Assembly: GCF_000746095.1 (NCBI RefSeq)
Contig: NZ_JQKP01000003.1
Span: 165,681-229,680 of the forward strand
Direction: 5' to 3'
DNA: 64,000 bases
Origin: Ferriphaselus sp. R-1
GTDB lineage: Bacteria; Pseudomonadota; Gammaproteobacteria; Burkholderiales; Gallionellaceae
Shown: positions 50,734 through 59,330 of the stretch, one piece after another
Numbering within the stretch: the stretch's first letter is position 1
Layout: each line of letters starts with the position of its first letter
Notes under the pieces: model-generated
What the model was told of the DNA's origin: nothing
Databases searched by the model: none
The model's input: the letters and a program-made list of their open reading frames with translations, nothing else
Program-made: the position numbers and the translations under genes

Positions 50734-51636
50734 ATGGCTATCCAATGGTTCCCCGGTCACATGACTTCGGCGCGCAAAAAGGCCGCCGAAACAATGGAGC
50801 GCATCGATGTCGTGATCGAAGTGCTCGATGCCCGCGTACCCGAAGCGGGCAGTAATCCGATGATCCGCGAACTGCGCCTGCACCGGCAGCGCCCCTGCCT
50901 GAAGATATTGAACAAGACCGACCTGGCCGATCCTGCCGTGACCCAGCAATGGCTGGCTCATTTCAACGCGCAGCCCGGCGTGAAGGCGGTGGCCTTGTCG
51001 TGCAAGAAGCCGGGCGATGTCGCCAAGGTGCCCGGCCTGTGCCTGCCGCTGGCCCCGCATCGCGGCACGCCGCTCAAGCCCTTGCGCATGATGATCATGG
51101 GCATTCCCAACGTCGGCAAATCCACCCTGATGAACGCCCTGCTCAAGCGCCGCGTGGCCAATGTCGGCGATGAGCCGGCGGTGACCAAGAGCCAGCAGAG
51201 TTTCGACCTGAACGAGCGCATGACGCTGATCGACACGCCGGGGCTGATGTGGCCCAAGATCGAGCACGCCAGCGACGGCCTGATGCTGGCCGCCAGCCAT
51301 GCCATCGGGCGCAATGCGGTGATCGACGAGGAAGTGGCGACGTTTCTGGCGGACATCCTGCTGGCGCGCTACCCCGACCTGCTGAGTCAGCGCTACAAGT
51401 TCGCCGTGGACGGGATGGACGGCGTGGCGGTGATCGCAGCGGTCGCCCAGCGGCGCGGTTTTCGCCTCAAAGGCGGCGATGCGGACTTGGAGAAAGCAGC
51501 CTTGACGCTGCTGCAGGATTACCGCGACGGAGCGCTGGGACGCATCAGCCTGGAAACGCCGACGACCCGTCAGACGATGCTGGCGACCGCAACATCCGTC
51601 CCTCAGCCAGCGTCGGACACCACCACCCTCGACTAA
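50734..51636 (+). CDS. rbgA: Ribosome biogenesis GTPase YlqF/RbgA
   Basis: Circularly permuted GTPase needed for late 50S assembly. In the 300-residue chain the motifs come in the order G4 NKTDLAD (about 60-66), G1 [15 protein letters not shown] (about 126-140) and G3 DTPG (about 169), which defines the family. The N-terminus MAIQWFPGHMTSARKKA is the YlqF signature, so I use the ATG at 50734 rather than an upstream codon. It is convergent with the truncated haemoglobin gene, the two stops one base apart. Confidence 0.95.
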   Translation: MAIQWFPGHMTSARKKAAETMERIDVVIEVLDARVPEAGSNPMIRELRLHRQRPCLKILNKTDLADPAVTQQWLAHFNAQPGVKAVALSCKKPGDVAKVPGLCLPLAPHRGTPLKPLRMMIMGIPNVGKSTLMNALLKRRVANVGDEPAVTKSQQSFDLNERMTLIDTPGLMWPKIEHASDGLMLAASHAIGRNAVIDEEVATFLADILLARYPDLLSQRYKFAVDGMDGVAVIAAVAQRRGFRLKGGDADLEKAALTLLQDYRDGALGRISLETPTTRQTMLATATSVPQPASDTTTLD

Positions 51637-51637
51637 C

Positions 51638-52030
51638 TCAACCTTCGCGGTTGCGCATGTGCTCCGCCACTTTGACGAAGGCCAGCGTCAGTTCCTGACG
51701 TAGCACCTCGTCAGCCACCGTCTCGCGCAAGGCGATGTCCATGCACATCAGCCACTGGTTGCGCTCTTCCTTGCCGATGGTGAACGGCATATGCCGCTGA
51801 CGCAGCAAGGGGTGGCCATATTCCTGCACAAAGAGTTGCGGACCGCCCATCCAGCCCGACAGGAACTTGAACAGCTTGTCCTCCGACGATTTGAGGCTGT
51901 CCGGATGCATCTTGCGTATGCCATATGACTCCGGCAATTCGTCCATCACCTGATAGAAGCGCTGCACCAAAGCGCGCACCCCCGCCTCACCGCCTATGCG
52001 CTGATAATGGTTGGGTTTGTTTTCAGTCAT
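51638..52030 (-). CDS. Group II truncated haemoglobin
   Basis: Small haem protein of 130 residues that binds oxygen or nitric oxide. The proximal histidine is H80 in LLRQRHMPF, and the group II tryptophan W93 (position G8) follows in NQWLMCM. F25-Y26 give the B9-B10 distal pair; the YGIRKMHPDSLKSSEDKLFKFLSGWMGGP segment is also typical of GlbO-like proteins. It overlaps the methyltransferase gene upstream by four bases, so the two are co-translated. Confidence 0.93.
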   Translation of the reverse strand: MTENKPNHYQRIGGEAGVRALVQRFYQVMDELPESYGIRKMHPDSLKSSEDKLFKFLSGWMGGPQLFVQEYGHPLLRQRHMPFTIGKEERNQWLMCMDIALRETVADEVLRQELTLAFVKVAEHMRNREG

Positions 52031-52860
52031 CTTGAGAGTCCTTGCTCAGAAGTAAAGAAGCGTTCGTGCAGTTCGGTCAAACCCAGTGATTCCAGCATGT
52101 GATTCAAGCGTTCGGCTGGCTGTCTGCGCGGCTGCCCCTGATAACGAGCGATGATGAGTTCATTCTTCATCGAATGCTCCCAGCCCACCAGCTCCGTCAC
52201 CGTCACCTGGTAGCCGTGCGACTCCAGTTGCAGGCAGCGCAACACATTGGTGAGATGACTGCCGAACTCGCGCGTATGTATCGGATGTCGCCACAGTTCG
52301 GACAGCGGGTTCTTCAGCACCGCGCCCTTGTTCTTGCGCAGCGCGGCGGCAACCTCGGCTTGGCAGCACGGCACCAGCACGATGAAGCGCGAACGCTTGG
52401 CCAGGGCGAAACGGATGGCATCATCGGTCGCAGTATTGCAGGCATGGAGTGCAGTGACCACATCAACTTCATCCGGCAACTCATTGGATGTTATAGAGTC
52501 AGCCACCGAGAGGTCGAGAAAAGACATGCCGCTGAAATCCAGCCGTTGTGCCAGTTCGCGCGAGCGCTGCACCAGCTCCGCCCGGGTCTCGATGCCATAG
52601 ATGCGCGAACCGCCCGCCAGCGTCTTGAAGAACAGGTCATACAGGATGAAGCCCAGATAGGACTTACCCGCGCCGTGATCAACCAGGCGCACATCCGGGC
52701 GCTGCTGGCGAATCTCCTGCAACAGGGGCTCGATGAACTGGTAGAGATGGAACACCTGCTTAAGCTTGCGGCGCGAATCCTGATTCATCTTGCCGTCGCG
52801 GGTGAGGATGTGCAGCTCCTTCAACAACTCGACGGACTGACCGGGGCGAACTTCGTACAT
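52027..52860 (-). CDS. Class I SAM-dependent methyltransferase (Methyltransf_32-like)
   Basis: A 277-residue soluble protein. The SAM-binding site is VRLVDHGAGKSYLGFILYDLFF (about 56-78), with the acidic end of strand beta-2 in IYGIETRAELVQ. HACNTATDDAIRFAL and LVPCCQAE are the signature of the Methyltransf_32 group, whose eukaryotic members include METTL25. The start at 52860 has AAGGAAA four bases upstream. It overlaps the truncated haemoglobin gene downstream. Its substrate is unknown; RNA is possible. Confidence 0.85.
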   Translation of the reverse strand: MYEVRPGQSVELLKELHILTRDGKMNQDSRRKLKQVFHLYQFIEPLLQEIRQQRPDVRLVDHGAGKSYLGFILYDLFFKTLAGGSRIYGIETRAELVQRSRELAQRLDFSGMSFLDLSVADSITSNELPDEVDVVTALHACNTATDDAIRFALAKRSRFIVLVPCCQAEVAAALRKNKGAVLKNPLSELWRHPIHTREFGSHLTNVLRCLQLESHGYQVTVTELVGWEHSMKNELIIARYQGQPRRQPAERLNHMLESLGLTELHERFFTSEQGLSR

Positions 52861-52920
52861 GGTTTTCCTTGATGGCGCGGCGGCCACGCATGGCCTGAAG
52901 CGGCGCATTATACAGTCAGG

Positions 52921-54024
52921 TCAGCAGCTCCCCGCCTGACTGAACAGCGCACGCAGCTTGGCAGCATCCGGGCTGAGGACCACGCCCCGCTCCGTGATCA
53001 GGCCGGTCACCAGCTCCGCAGGAGTCACATCGAATGACGGATTGCGTATCTGCACGCCCTCTGCCGCCCAATGCGTGTCGCGGAAGCCTTTGACCTCATC
53101 CACCGAGCGCTCCTCGATGGGAATGTCTTTGCCCGACGCGATGTTGAGGTCGATGGTCGAGAGCGGACAGGCGACATAGAACGGGATGTTGTGTCGCCGC
53201 GCCAGCACCGCCACCATGTAGGTGCCAATCTTGTTGGCGACATCGCCGTTGGCCGCCACCCGGTCGGTGCCGACCACCACCGCGTCCACTGCGCCGTGCG
53301 CCATCATGTAACCGGCCATGTTGTCGGTGATGAGCGTCACCGGAATATTTTCCTGCACCATCTCCCACGCCGTCAGCCGCGCGCCTTGCAGGAAGGGACG
53401 GGTCTCATCGGCGATGACGGAGATCTTCTTGCCCGCCGCCACCGCCGAGCGGAACACGCCCAGCGCCGTACCCCAACCCGCCGTGGCCAAGGCTCCCGCG
53501 TTGCAATGAGTCAACACCCGCGCGCCATCCGGCAACAGTTCCGCACCGAACGCGCCCATCGCCTGATTGATGCGGATGTCCTCGGCGTGGATCTCGTGCG
53601 CCTCGGCCAACAGGCGTTCGGCAATGGTCTCGGGCGACTGCGCCGCCACGCTTTCCCACACCCGGCGCATGCGTTGCAAGGCCCAGAACAGGTTCACCGC
53701 CGTGGGCCGACTGGCGGCCAGCACCCTGAAACCCTCTTCCATGCCCGTATTGAAATCCGCCCGTCCATCGTTCTCGCGCAGGCGGACATCCAGCCCGCCG
53801 GAATCACTGATCCCGCCATGACGAGCCAATCGTATCGCTTCCAGCGCCACACCGTAGGCCGCCGCCACGCCGATGGCAGGTGCGCCGCGCACCACCATGC
53901 TGCGTATGCCCTCGGCTACAGACGCTGCGGTGTAATAGCTCAGGTATTCAAAAGCGGCGGGTAGCACGCGCTGGTCTATCATCTCCAGGCGGCCATTGAA
54001 CCAACGCAAGGTCTCGATCTTCAT
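52921..54024 (-). CDS. mtnA: S-methyl-5-thioribose-1-phosphate isomerase
   Basis: Turns the aldose 1-phosphate made by MtnP into methylthioribulose-1-phosphate (or 5-deoxyribulose-1-phosphate). The 367-residue chain has the catalytic cysteine C174 in THCNAGALAT and aspartate D254 in GTDRVAANGDVANKIGTY; their 80-residue spacing equals that of C160 and D240 in the Bacillus enzyme. Start at ATG 54024 (MKIETLRW) is chosen, although a TTG three codons earlier is possible and no strong ribosome-binding site decides. No mtnB, mtnC, mtnD or mtnK is near. Its partners mtnP and the FucA-like aldolase are at 12.5-14.0 kb. Confidence 0.94.
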   Translation of the reverse strand: MKIETLRWFNGRLEMIDQRVLPAAFEYLSYYTAASVAEGIRSMVVRGAPAIGVAAAYGVALEAIRLARHGGISDSGGLDVRLRENDGRADFNTGMEEGFRVLAASRPTAVNLFWALQRMRRVWESVAAQSPETIAERLLAEAHEIHAEDIRINQAMGAFGAELLPDGARVLTHCNAGALATAGWGTALGVFRSAVAAGKKISVIADETRPFLQGARLTAWEMVQENIPVTLITDNMAGYMMAHGAVDAVVVGTDRVAANGDVANKIGTYMVAVLARRHNIPFYVACPLSTIDLNIASGKDIPIEERSVDEVKGFRDTHWAAEGVQIRNPSFDVTPAELVTGLITERGVVLSPDAAKLRALFSQAGSC

Positions 54025-54060
54025 CTCACTCAACTTTCATAACCATGGCGACGCGCGCCA

Positions 54061-55401
54061 TCACATCAGATACCGGAAATAGAGGTAGCCGTGGGCGATT
54101 CCGATCGACAGCAACATCAAGGGAAAAGCCACTTTCAGAAAGGTGCCAAACCGGATCGGCATACCGGCACGCTCCGCGATGCCCGCCACAACCAGATTGG
54201 CCGAAGCCCCCACCAGCGTGCCGTTGCCGCCCAGACAAGCGCCCAGTGACAAGGCCCACCACAGCGGCAGGATCGCCTGCTCGCCGCCCATGGCGGGGGC
54301 CATGGATTTGATCAGCGGGATCATGGTGGCCACGAACGGGATGTTGTCCACGAAGGCCGAAATCATCGCCGAGCCCCAAAGGATCGCGAACGCCGTGGTG
54401 GTCAGGTCGCCGCCGGTCAGTCCCAGCAGGCCGTGCGCCATGGCCCCGATCAGACCGGCTTGCTCGATGCCGTACACGGTGATGAACAGGCCGATGAAGA
54501 AGAACAGCGTGACCCATTCCACCTCGCTCAGCGCATGATGGACCCGTTTGCCCTGGGTCTCCGCGTCACTGCCCAGGTTCTCCAGCAGCAGCAACATGGC
54601 CGCCCCGAACATGGCCGTGGTGGCCGGTTCGACATGCAACACGCCATGCAGCATGAAACCGGCGATCACCAGAGTGAACACCAGCGCAGCCTGTTTCAGC
54701 AGCTTCCAGTCGGTGATGGCCTCGATCTCGTTGAAGCGCATGACGCGCGCCCGGTCTTCCGCCGTGGCGACGATGTCCTTGCGCCAGTACCACCAGATCG
54801 GCAACAGGGTGGCTCCGGCGATGAGCGGGATGATGGGCGTGAGGTGCCAGAGAAAGTCGTTGAAACTCAGGCCGGCAGCCGAACCTATCATGATGTTGGG
54901 CGGATCGCCGATCAGGGTGGCGGTGCCGCCGATGTTGGACATGAAGATGATGGAGAACAGGTAGGGATAGGGCTTGATCCTCAGCTCTTCCGTGATCAGC
55001 AACAAGACCGGGGTGACCAGCAGCACGGTGGTGACGTTATCCAGCAAGGCGGAGAACGCCGCCGTCACCAGCGACATCATGATCAGGATGCCGACCGGCT
55101 GCGCGTGCACTTTCTTGGTGATCCAGATGGCGACGAACTGGAACACCCCGCTCTTGCGGGTGATGGAGACGATCATCATCATGCCGATCAGCAGCCCCAG
55201 CGTATTGAAATCTATCCCCCGCAGTGCAGCCTCTTGCGTGAGGATGCCGCACAGGATCATCAGCCCGCCGCCCAGCAGGGCGACGATGGCGCGATTCAGC
55301 CGCTCGCTGATGATGACGGCGTAGGTCGCCACGAACAGTGCCGTGGCCAGCCACATGGGATCGATGCCGAACAACGTCTGGATGTGGCCCCCGCCGCTCA
55401 T
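54061..55401 (-). CDS. ArsB/NhaD-superfamily ion transporter
   Basis: A 446-residue membrane protein with about 11 hydrophobic segments of the ion transporter superfamily. Conserved pieces are LLDNVTTVLLVTPV (about 131-144), GGTATLIGDPPNIMIGS (about 170-186), and the second-half repeat AFVDNIPFVATMIPL and LGGNGTLVGASANLVVAG. These DN and GD/PPN motifs are shared by ArsB, NhaD and tyrosine/dicarboxylate-type permeases, so arsenite, sodium or an organic ion are all possible. The gene overlaps the CBS-protein gene by four bases, which suggests nucleotide or ionic-strength control of the transporter. No arsR or arsC is nearby, which argues against arsenic resistance. Confidence 0.85.
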   Translation of the reverse strand: MSGGGHIQTLFGIDPMWLATALFVATYAVIISERLNRAIVALLGGGLMILCGILTQEAALRGIDFNTLGLLIGMMMIVSITRKSGVFQFVAIWITKKVHAQPVGILIMMSLVTAAFSALLDNVTTVLLVTPVLLLITEELRIKPYPYLFSIIFMSNIGGTATLIGDPPNIMIGSAAGLSFNDFLWHLTPIIPLIAGATLLPIWWYWRKDIVATAEDRARVMRFNEIEAITDWKLLKQAALVFTLVIAGFMLHGVLHVEPATTAMFGAAMLLLLENLGSDAETQGKRVHHALSEVEWVTLFFFIGLFITVYGIEQAGLIGAMAHGLLGLTGGDLTTTAFAILWGSAMISAFVDNIPFVATMIPLIKSMAPAMGGEQAILPLWWALSLGACLGGNGTLVGASANLVVAGIAERAGMPIRFGTFLKVAFPLMLLSIGIAHGYLYFRYLM

Positions 55402-55859
55402 GCGTCGCCCCGCTCACACACGCGCTGCAACAGCTCCGCCCCGATGACCATGCCCAGTAACTGACCGCTCGCCGGGTCCACCACGGGGATGTCGTTCTCG
55501 CCGCGATACAGCAGCAACACGGTCTCCAGCAGGGGCGTGTCGGGATGCAGTACACGCGCCCCCGTCTCGATGAAACTGCCAACCGGCTCCGAGCGGTACT
55601 GCTGCATGCGCTCGCACAACATGTCGAGCGGGTCGGACATGAACGACAGGTCGGTCACCCCGCCTTCGATCAGCACCGCCTTGGGCAACAACAAGGACAG
55701 CAACCGGTCCATGCTGAAGATGCCCAGATAGCGGCCTGTCGCATCGACCACGGGCAAGGCCGCAAGACGGTGCTCCAGCAGCATCCGGGTCGCCACGGCG
55801 ACGCTGTCGGTGTCCTGCAGACGGGGGGAGTTCTGGCTCAATAGGGAATGGATGGTCAT
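55398..55859 (-). CDS. Two-CBS-domain regulatory protein
   Basis: A 153-residue cytosolic protein consisting of two CBS domains: the first around DSVAVATRMLLEHRLAALPVVDATGRYLGIFSMDRLL (about 18-54), the second around RVLHPDTPLLETVLLLYRGENDIPVVDPASGQLLGMVIGAELL (about 100-142). Paired CBS domains bind adenosine nucleotides and control transporters and enzymes. The start at 55859 has AGGA five bases upstream. It overlaps the transporter gene by four bases, so I infer it controls that transporter. Confidence 0.88.
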   Translation of the reverse strand: MTIHSLLSQNSPRLQDTDSVAVATRMLLEHRLAALPVVDATGRYLGIFSMDRLLSLLLPKAVLIEGGVTDLSFMSDPLDMLCERMQQYRSEPVGSFIETGARVLHPDTPLLETVLLLYRGENDIPVVDPASGQLLGMVIGAELLQRVCERGDA

Positions 55860-55937
55860 ACGCTTCCTGCTAGCTAGGTGTTCTGGTTCCGGCACGACCG
55901 CGCAAGGTCTGTCCGGGGCCGACCGCCGGACGGCCCA

Positions 55938-58028
55938 TCAGCGGAACAGGCCCTTGAGCTGGTCCTGCAATCGGGTCTTCAGCTCCTGTTTTTTGACTTC
56001 GACCCGCTGCCGGGTCGAATCGGACAGCGCCGCGCCGAAATCCAGCGAATATTTCAGGCTGGCGAACGGCCCCTGGACGCGCACCGGCACGGTCAGACCG
56101 GACAGATTGTCCTGCCCGCCCTGCCCCTGCAGCGTCTTCACCAGCGTCGCCTTGGCGAGGTAGTTCATGCTGTCGTTGCCGAGGTCGATGTCGCCGTTGC
56201 CCGCCAGACGCAGCAGCGGCGATTTCATCGACAGGTCGTCGTTGTGCGCCACACCGCCCGCGATCCTGAAACTGCCTTTCAGCTCGCTGAAATCGGTCTT
56301 CTCCGCCGAGTTCGCGGCCTGGGTCTGCGTCTGGCCAACCAGGCTTCCGGCGCTGCGCAGCTTCTGGGCGATGTTGATGCCCTTGATCGCGCCATCGGTC
56401 AGATTCAGCGTGGCGCTGCCATTGAGCGACTTTTTCAAGGCGCTGACGGTGTTGCCCTGCGTCGTCACGTTGATGCCGACGTTGCCGTGCCCCTCCAGCG
56501 TATCGAAAGCGGCGGCATCCTTGGTCAGGGCGGCGACATTGATGCCGGTCAGATTCTGATTCACGGCAAAGCCCGGCGTGGCGGGCGCAGCGTTCACCGC
56601 CAGACTGCCGCTGATGCTGCCCTCATACAGCTTGGCCGAAAACGGGGCGACATTGAGCAAACCCTGGTGCGCCTTGATGGTGAGATTGATGTCGCGGCTC
56701 TTCACCTTGGCCACGGTCAGCGCGCCGATGTGCAGCTTGCCGTCCAGATCGAGTTTGCGCAGCACGGTCAGGTCGAAAGGCTGTTCGGGTGTGGCGGCTT
56801 TGGGCTTGTCGCTAGGCGGAAAATACAGGTCGGCATCGAACTGATCCACATCGACATCGAAACGGATGTGCGGCGCGGCGAAGTCGTTCAGCGCCACCTT
56901 GGCCTTGACCTGGCTTTGCAGCAAGCCACCGGCCAGCGCCACCTCAAAACTCTGCTTGTCCGCATCGAAGGCAAAGCTGCCGCGCATCTCGCTGCTGACA
57001 TGTTTGCCGGGCAAAGCATCGCCGGTGGCATCGAAGGCCAGCGTCAGCGCCTTGCTGCCGAACGCCTGCGCGGTGCCGGCGATACTGGGCAAGGTCAGCG
57101 TGGCGGCAACGGTATTCGTTCCCTTCAGCTTGGCGCTGAGCTTCAGTTGCTCACCGGTGAACTGGTCGCCTGTCGCTGCGACTTTGGGCGCATCAAGCTC
57201 CACCTCGAATTGATTGCCGCCCTGCTTCCCGCTCAACGAGACCTTCAACTTTCCGGTATCGAACGCATGGGCGGACAGGTCAGCACCGGCATCGCCGCTG
57301 GCTTTCAGGCTCAACTCGGTGATGTCGAGCGCGCTGCCGCTGGCGTTCAGATCCAGCCCGACCAGCCGGTAGAGTTTCTTGTCCATATCCAAAGTCAAGT
57401 CGGCCTTGCCCTGCAACTTCACGTCCAGCTTGGGCTGATTGGCCTGCACGTGCAGCGCGAGCTTGACCGGCGACTGCACGCCGTTGGCGATGCGCCCCGT
57501 GCTCAACTCCAGGTCGCGCACGGTGTATTCCGCCCCGCTGGCTTCGTCGCGGTAGCTCAGTTCGGTCTTGGCGATGCTCACGCCCGCGATGTCGAACTTA
57601 AGTTTGCTCTCGGACGCGGGCGCATCGCTCTTGCCGAGCAGATCGTCGATGTTGCTGCTGCCGTCCTTGCGCTTGATGAGCGTGGCCTTGAGGCCGGACA
57701 CGCTGACCGCATCCACCACGGCCTCGCCATGCAACAAAGGCCAGAAGGCCAGCGCGGCGTGCACGTCCTCCACCGCCGCAAACGTCTGCGGACTCTGGAA
57801 CTCGGACAGCGACACCTTGCCCAGACTCGCGCCCAGCTTGGGAAAGAAGGTCAGCTTGATGTCGCCATCCAGCTTGAGCGTGCGCTGTTTGCTGTCCTGC
57901 ACCGCCTTGATGATCTCGGCCTTGTAGGCGTTGGGATCGAAAGTCGCCGCCAGATAGGTCGCCGCCCCAGCAGCCAGCAAAACCGTGCCGCCCAGGCCGG
58001 TCAAGGTGTATTTGACGATCTTGTTCAT
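55938..58028 (-). CDS. AsmA-family protein
   Basis: A 696-residue inner-membrane-anchored periplasmic protein of the AsmA family, thought to help phospholipid or outer-membrane traffic between membranes. The N-terminal helix YTLTGLGGTVLLAAGAATYLAATF (about 8-31) anchors it, followed by FDPNAYKAEIIKAVQDSK and the long repeated-groove beta region; the C-terminal part has LNGSATLNLTDGAIKGINIAQKLR, the AsmA C-terminal signature. The mature part is rich in beta strands and has no cysteine pairs of note. It lies between the CBS gene and the sugar transporter gene on the same strand, three bases after the latter. Confidence 0.9.
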   Translation of the reverse strand: MNKIVKYTLTGLGGTVLLAAGAATYLAATFDPNAYKAEIIKAVQDSKQRTLKLDGDIKLTFFPKLGASLGKVSLSEFQSPQTFAAVEDVHAALAFWPLLHGEAVVDAVSVSGLKATLIKRKDGSSNIDDLLGKSDAPASESKLKFDIAGVSIAKTELSYRDEASGAEYTVRDLELSTGRIANGVQSPVKLALHVQANQPKLDVKLQGKADLTLDMDKKLYRLVGLDLNASGSALDITELSLKASGDAGADLSAHAFDTGKLKVSLSGKQGGNQFEVELDAPKVAATGDQFTGEQLKLSAKLKGTNTVAATLTLPSIAGTAQAFGSKALTLAFDATGDALPGKHVSSEMRGSFAFDADKQSFEVALAGGLLQSQVKAKVALNDFAAPHIRFDVDVDQFDADLYFPPSDKPKAATPEQPFDLTVLRKLDLDGKLHIGALTVAKVKSRDINLTIKAHQGLLNVAPFSAKLYEGSISGSLAVNAAPATPGFAVNQNLTGINVAALTKDAAAFDTLEGHGNVGINVTTQGNTVSALKKSLNGSATLNLTDGAIKGINIAQKLRSAGSLVGQTQTQAANSAEKTDFSELKGSFRIAGGVAHNDDLSMKSPLLRLAGNGDIDLGNDSMNYLAKATLVKTLQGQGGQDNLSGLTVPVRVQGPFASLKYSLDFGAALSDSTRQRVEVKKQELKTRLQDQLKGLFR

Positions 58029-58031
58029 GGC

Positions 58032-59318
58032 TTACTCCCGATGGCTGGCGTGCGGCGTATACAAACCCGAGAACCTCACGCCGTAGTACAAGATGAAGAC
58101 GTAACACATTGCCGGAACAAAGAAAGACAGATGTAGGCCGATGTGGTCCGCCAGCGCGCCTTGCAGGAACGGCACCAGCGCGCCGCCGACGATGGCCATG
58201 CACAGCACGCCGGAGGCGTGGCCGGTCAGCTTGCCCAGCCGGTGCAGCGCCATGCTGAAGATGGTCGGGAACATGATGGAGTTGAACAGACCAACCGCCA
58301 GGATCGCCCACATCGCCAGCGCGCCTTGGGTGAAGATGGCGGTGAGTATCAGCGCGATGGCGCAGGCCGCGTTGAACGCCAGCGTCTTGCCCGGACTGAC
58401 CTGGCGCATCACCGCGAAACCGATGAAGCGCCCCACCATCGCGCCACCCCAATAGAAGCTCACATAAGCCGCCGCCGTGGCGGGCACCAGACCAGCCACA
58501 TCCGGCTCGCCGAGGAAGTTCACCAGAAAGCTGCCTATGCTGACCTCGCCGCCGACATAGACGAAGATGCCGACCGCGCCCAGCAACAGGTGGCGGTGCG
58601 AAAGCAAAGTTTTGGTCCCCTCGGCGAGCACGGTGCCCGGCTCGTCTTCGTCATGGTTGATCTTGGGCAAGCGAGCGAACGCGAACAGGATGGCCAGCAA
58701 CAGCAACGCGCCCGCCAACGCCAGATACGGCCCTTGCACCGTCGCCGCCTCCTTGGCGCGGTAAGCCAGTTGTTCGGCGGCGGGCAAGGCGGCGATCTGT
58801 TCCGGGGCTAGCAGCACGCCGCCCAGAATCAACATGCCGCCGAAGAACGGGCCGACGGTGGTGCCCAGCGAGTTGAAGGCTTGTGTCAGCGTCAAACGGC
58901 TGGAGGCCGTCTTGGCCGGACCGAGCACGACGACATAAGGATTCGCCGCCACTTGCAGCATGGTGATACCTGAGGCCAGCACGAAGAAGGCGAACAGGAA
59001 CAGCGCATAGCCGCTCTGCGCTGCCGGATAGAACAGGGCGCAACCCGCCGCCGCGATGACCAGCCCGATGACCGCGCCGTGCTGATAGCCAGTGCGCTTG
59101 ATCAGTGCGCCGACCGGCAGCGACACCACGAAATAGGCTCCGAAGAAGCAGAACTGCACCAGCATGGCCTGCACGTAACTCAGCGTGTAGATGGCTTTCA
59201 GGTGCGGGATGAGCACGTCGTTGAGCGAGGTCAGCAGCCCCCACATGAAGAACAAGATGGTGACGATGACCAGCGAGCGGGTGTTGTTGGCCTGTTCGAG
59301 GTGCGAAGGTCTGGACAT
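58032..59318 (-). CDS. FucP-type sugar MFS transporter
   Basis: A 428-residue proton-coupled sugar permease with 12 helices. The N-terminus [28 protein letters not shown] and the acidic residue in helix 4 region ([20 protein letters not shown]) are typical of the FucP/glucose-galactose (GluP) group. The asparagines in NxxNPY-type turns are present. It is 12 bases after the GH3 glucosidase gene, so the pair likely imports the sugar released in the periplasm. The exact sugar, glucose or galactose or fucose, is not set by sequence. Confidence 0.88.
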   Translation of the reverse strand: MSRPSHLEQANNTRSLVIVTILFFMWGLLTSLNDVLIPHLKAIYTLSYVQAMLVQFCFFGAYFVVSLPVGALIKRTGYQHGAVIGLVIAAAGCALFYPAAQSGYALFLFAFFVLASGITMLQVAANPYVVVLGPAKTASSRLTLTQAFNSLGTTVGPFFGGMLILGGVLLAPEQIAALPAAEQLAYRAKEAATVQGPYLALAGALLLLAILFAFARLPKINHDEDEPGTVLAEGTKTLLSHRHLLLGAVGIFVYVGGEVSIGSFLVNFLGEPDVAGLVPATAAAYVSFYWGGAMVGRFIGFAVMRQVSPGKTLAFNAACAIALILTAIFTQGALAMWAILAVGLFNSIMFPTIFSMALHRLGKLTGHASGVLCMAIVGGALVPFLQGALADHIGLHLSFFVPAMCYVFILYYGVRFSGLYTPHASHRE

Positions 59319-59330
59319 GGCGTCTCCTCG

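Noticed and set aside
55878..58136. 752-codon open frame on the plus strand opposite the AsmA gene
   Set aside because: It is the antisense shadow of a GC-rich gene; its composition is that of a complementary frame and AsmA has a clear signature.
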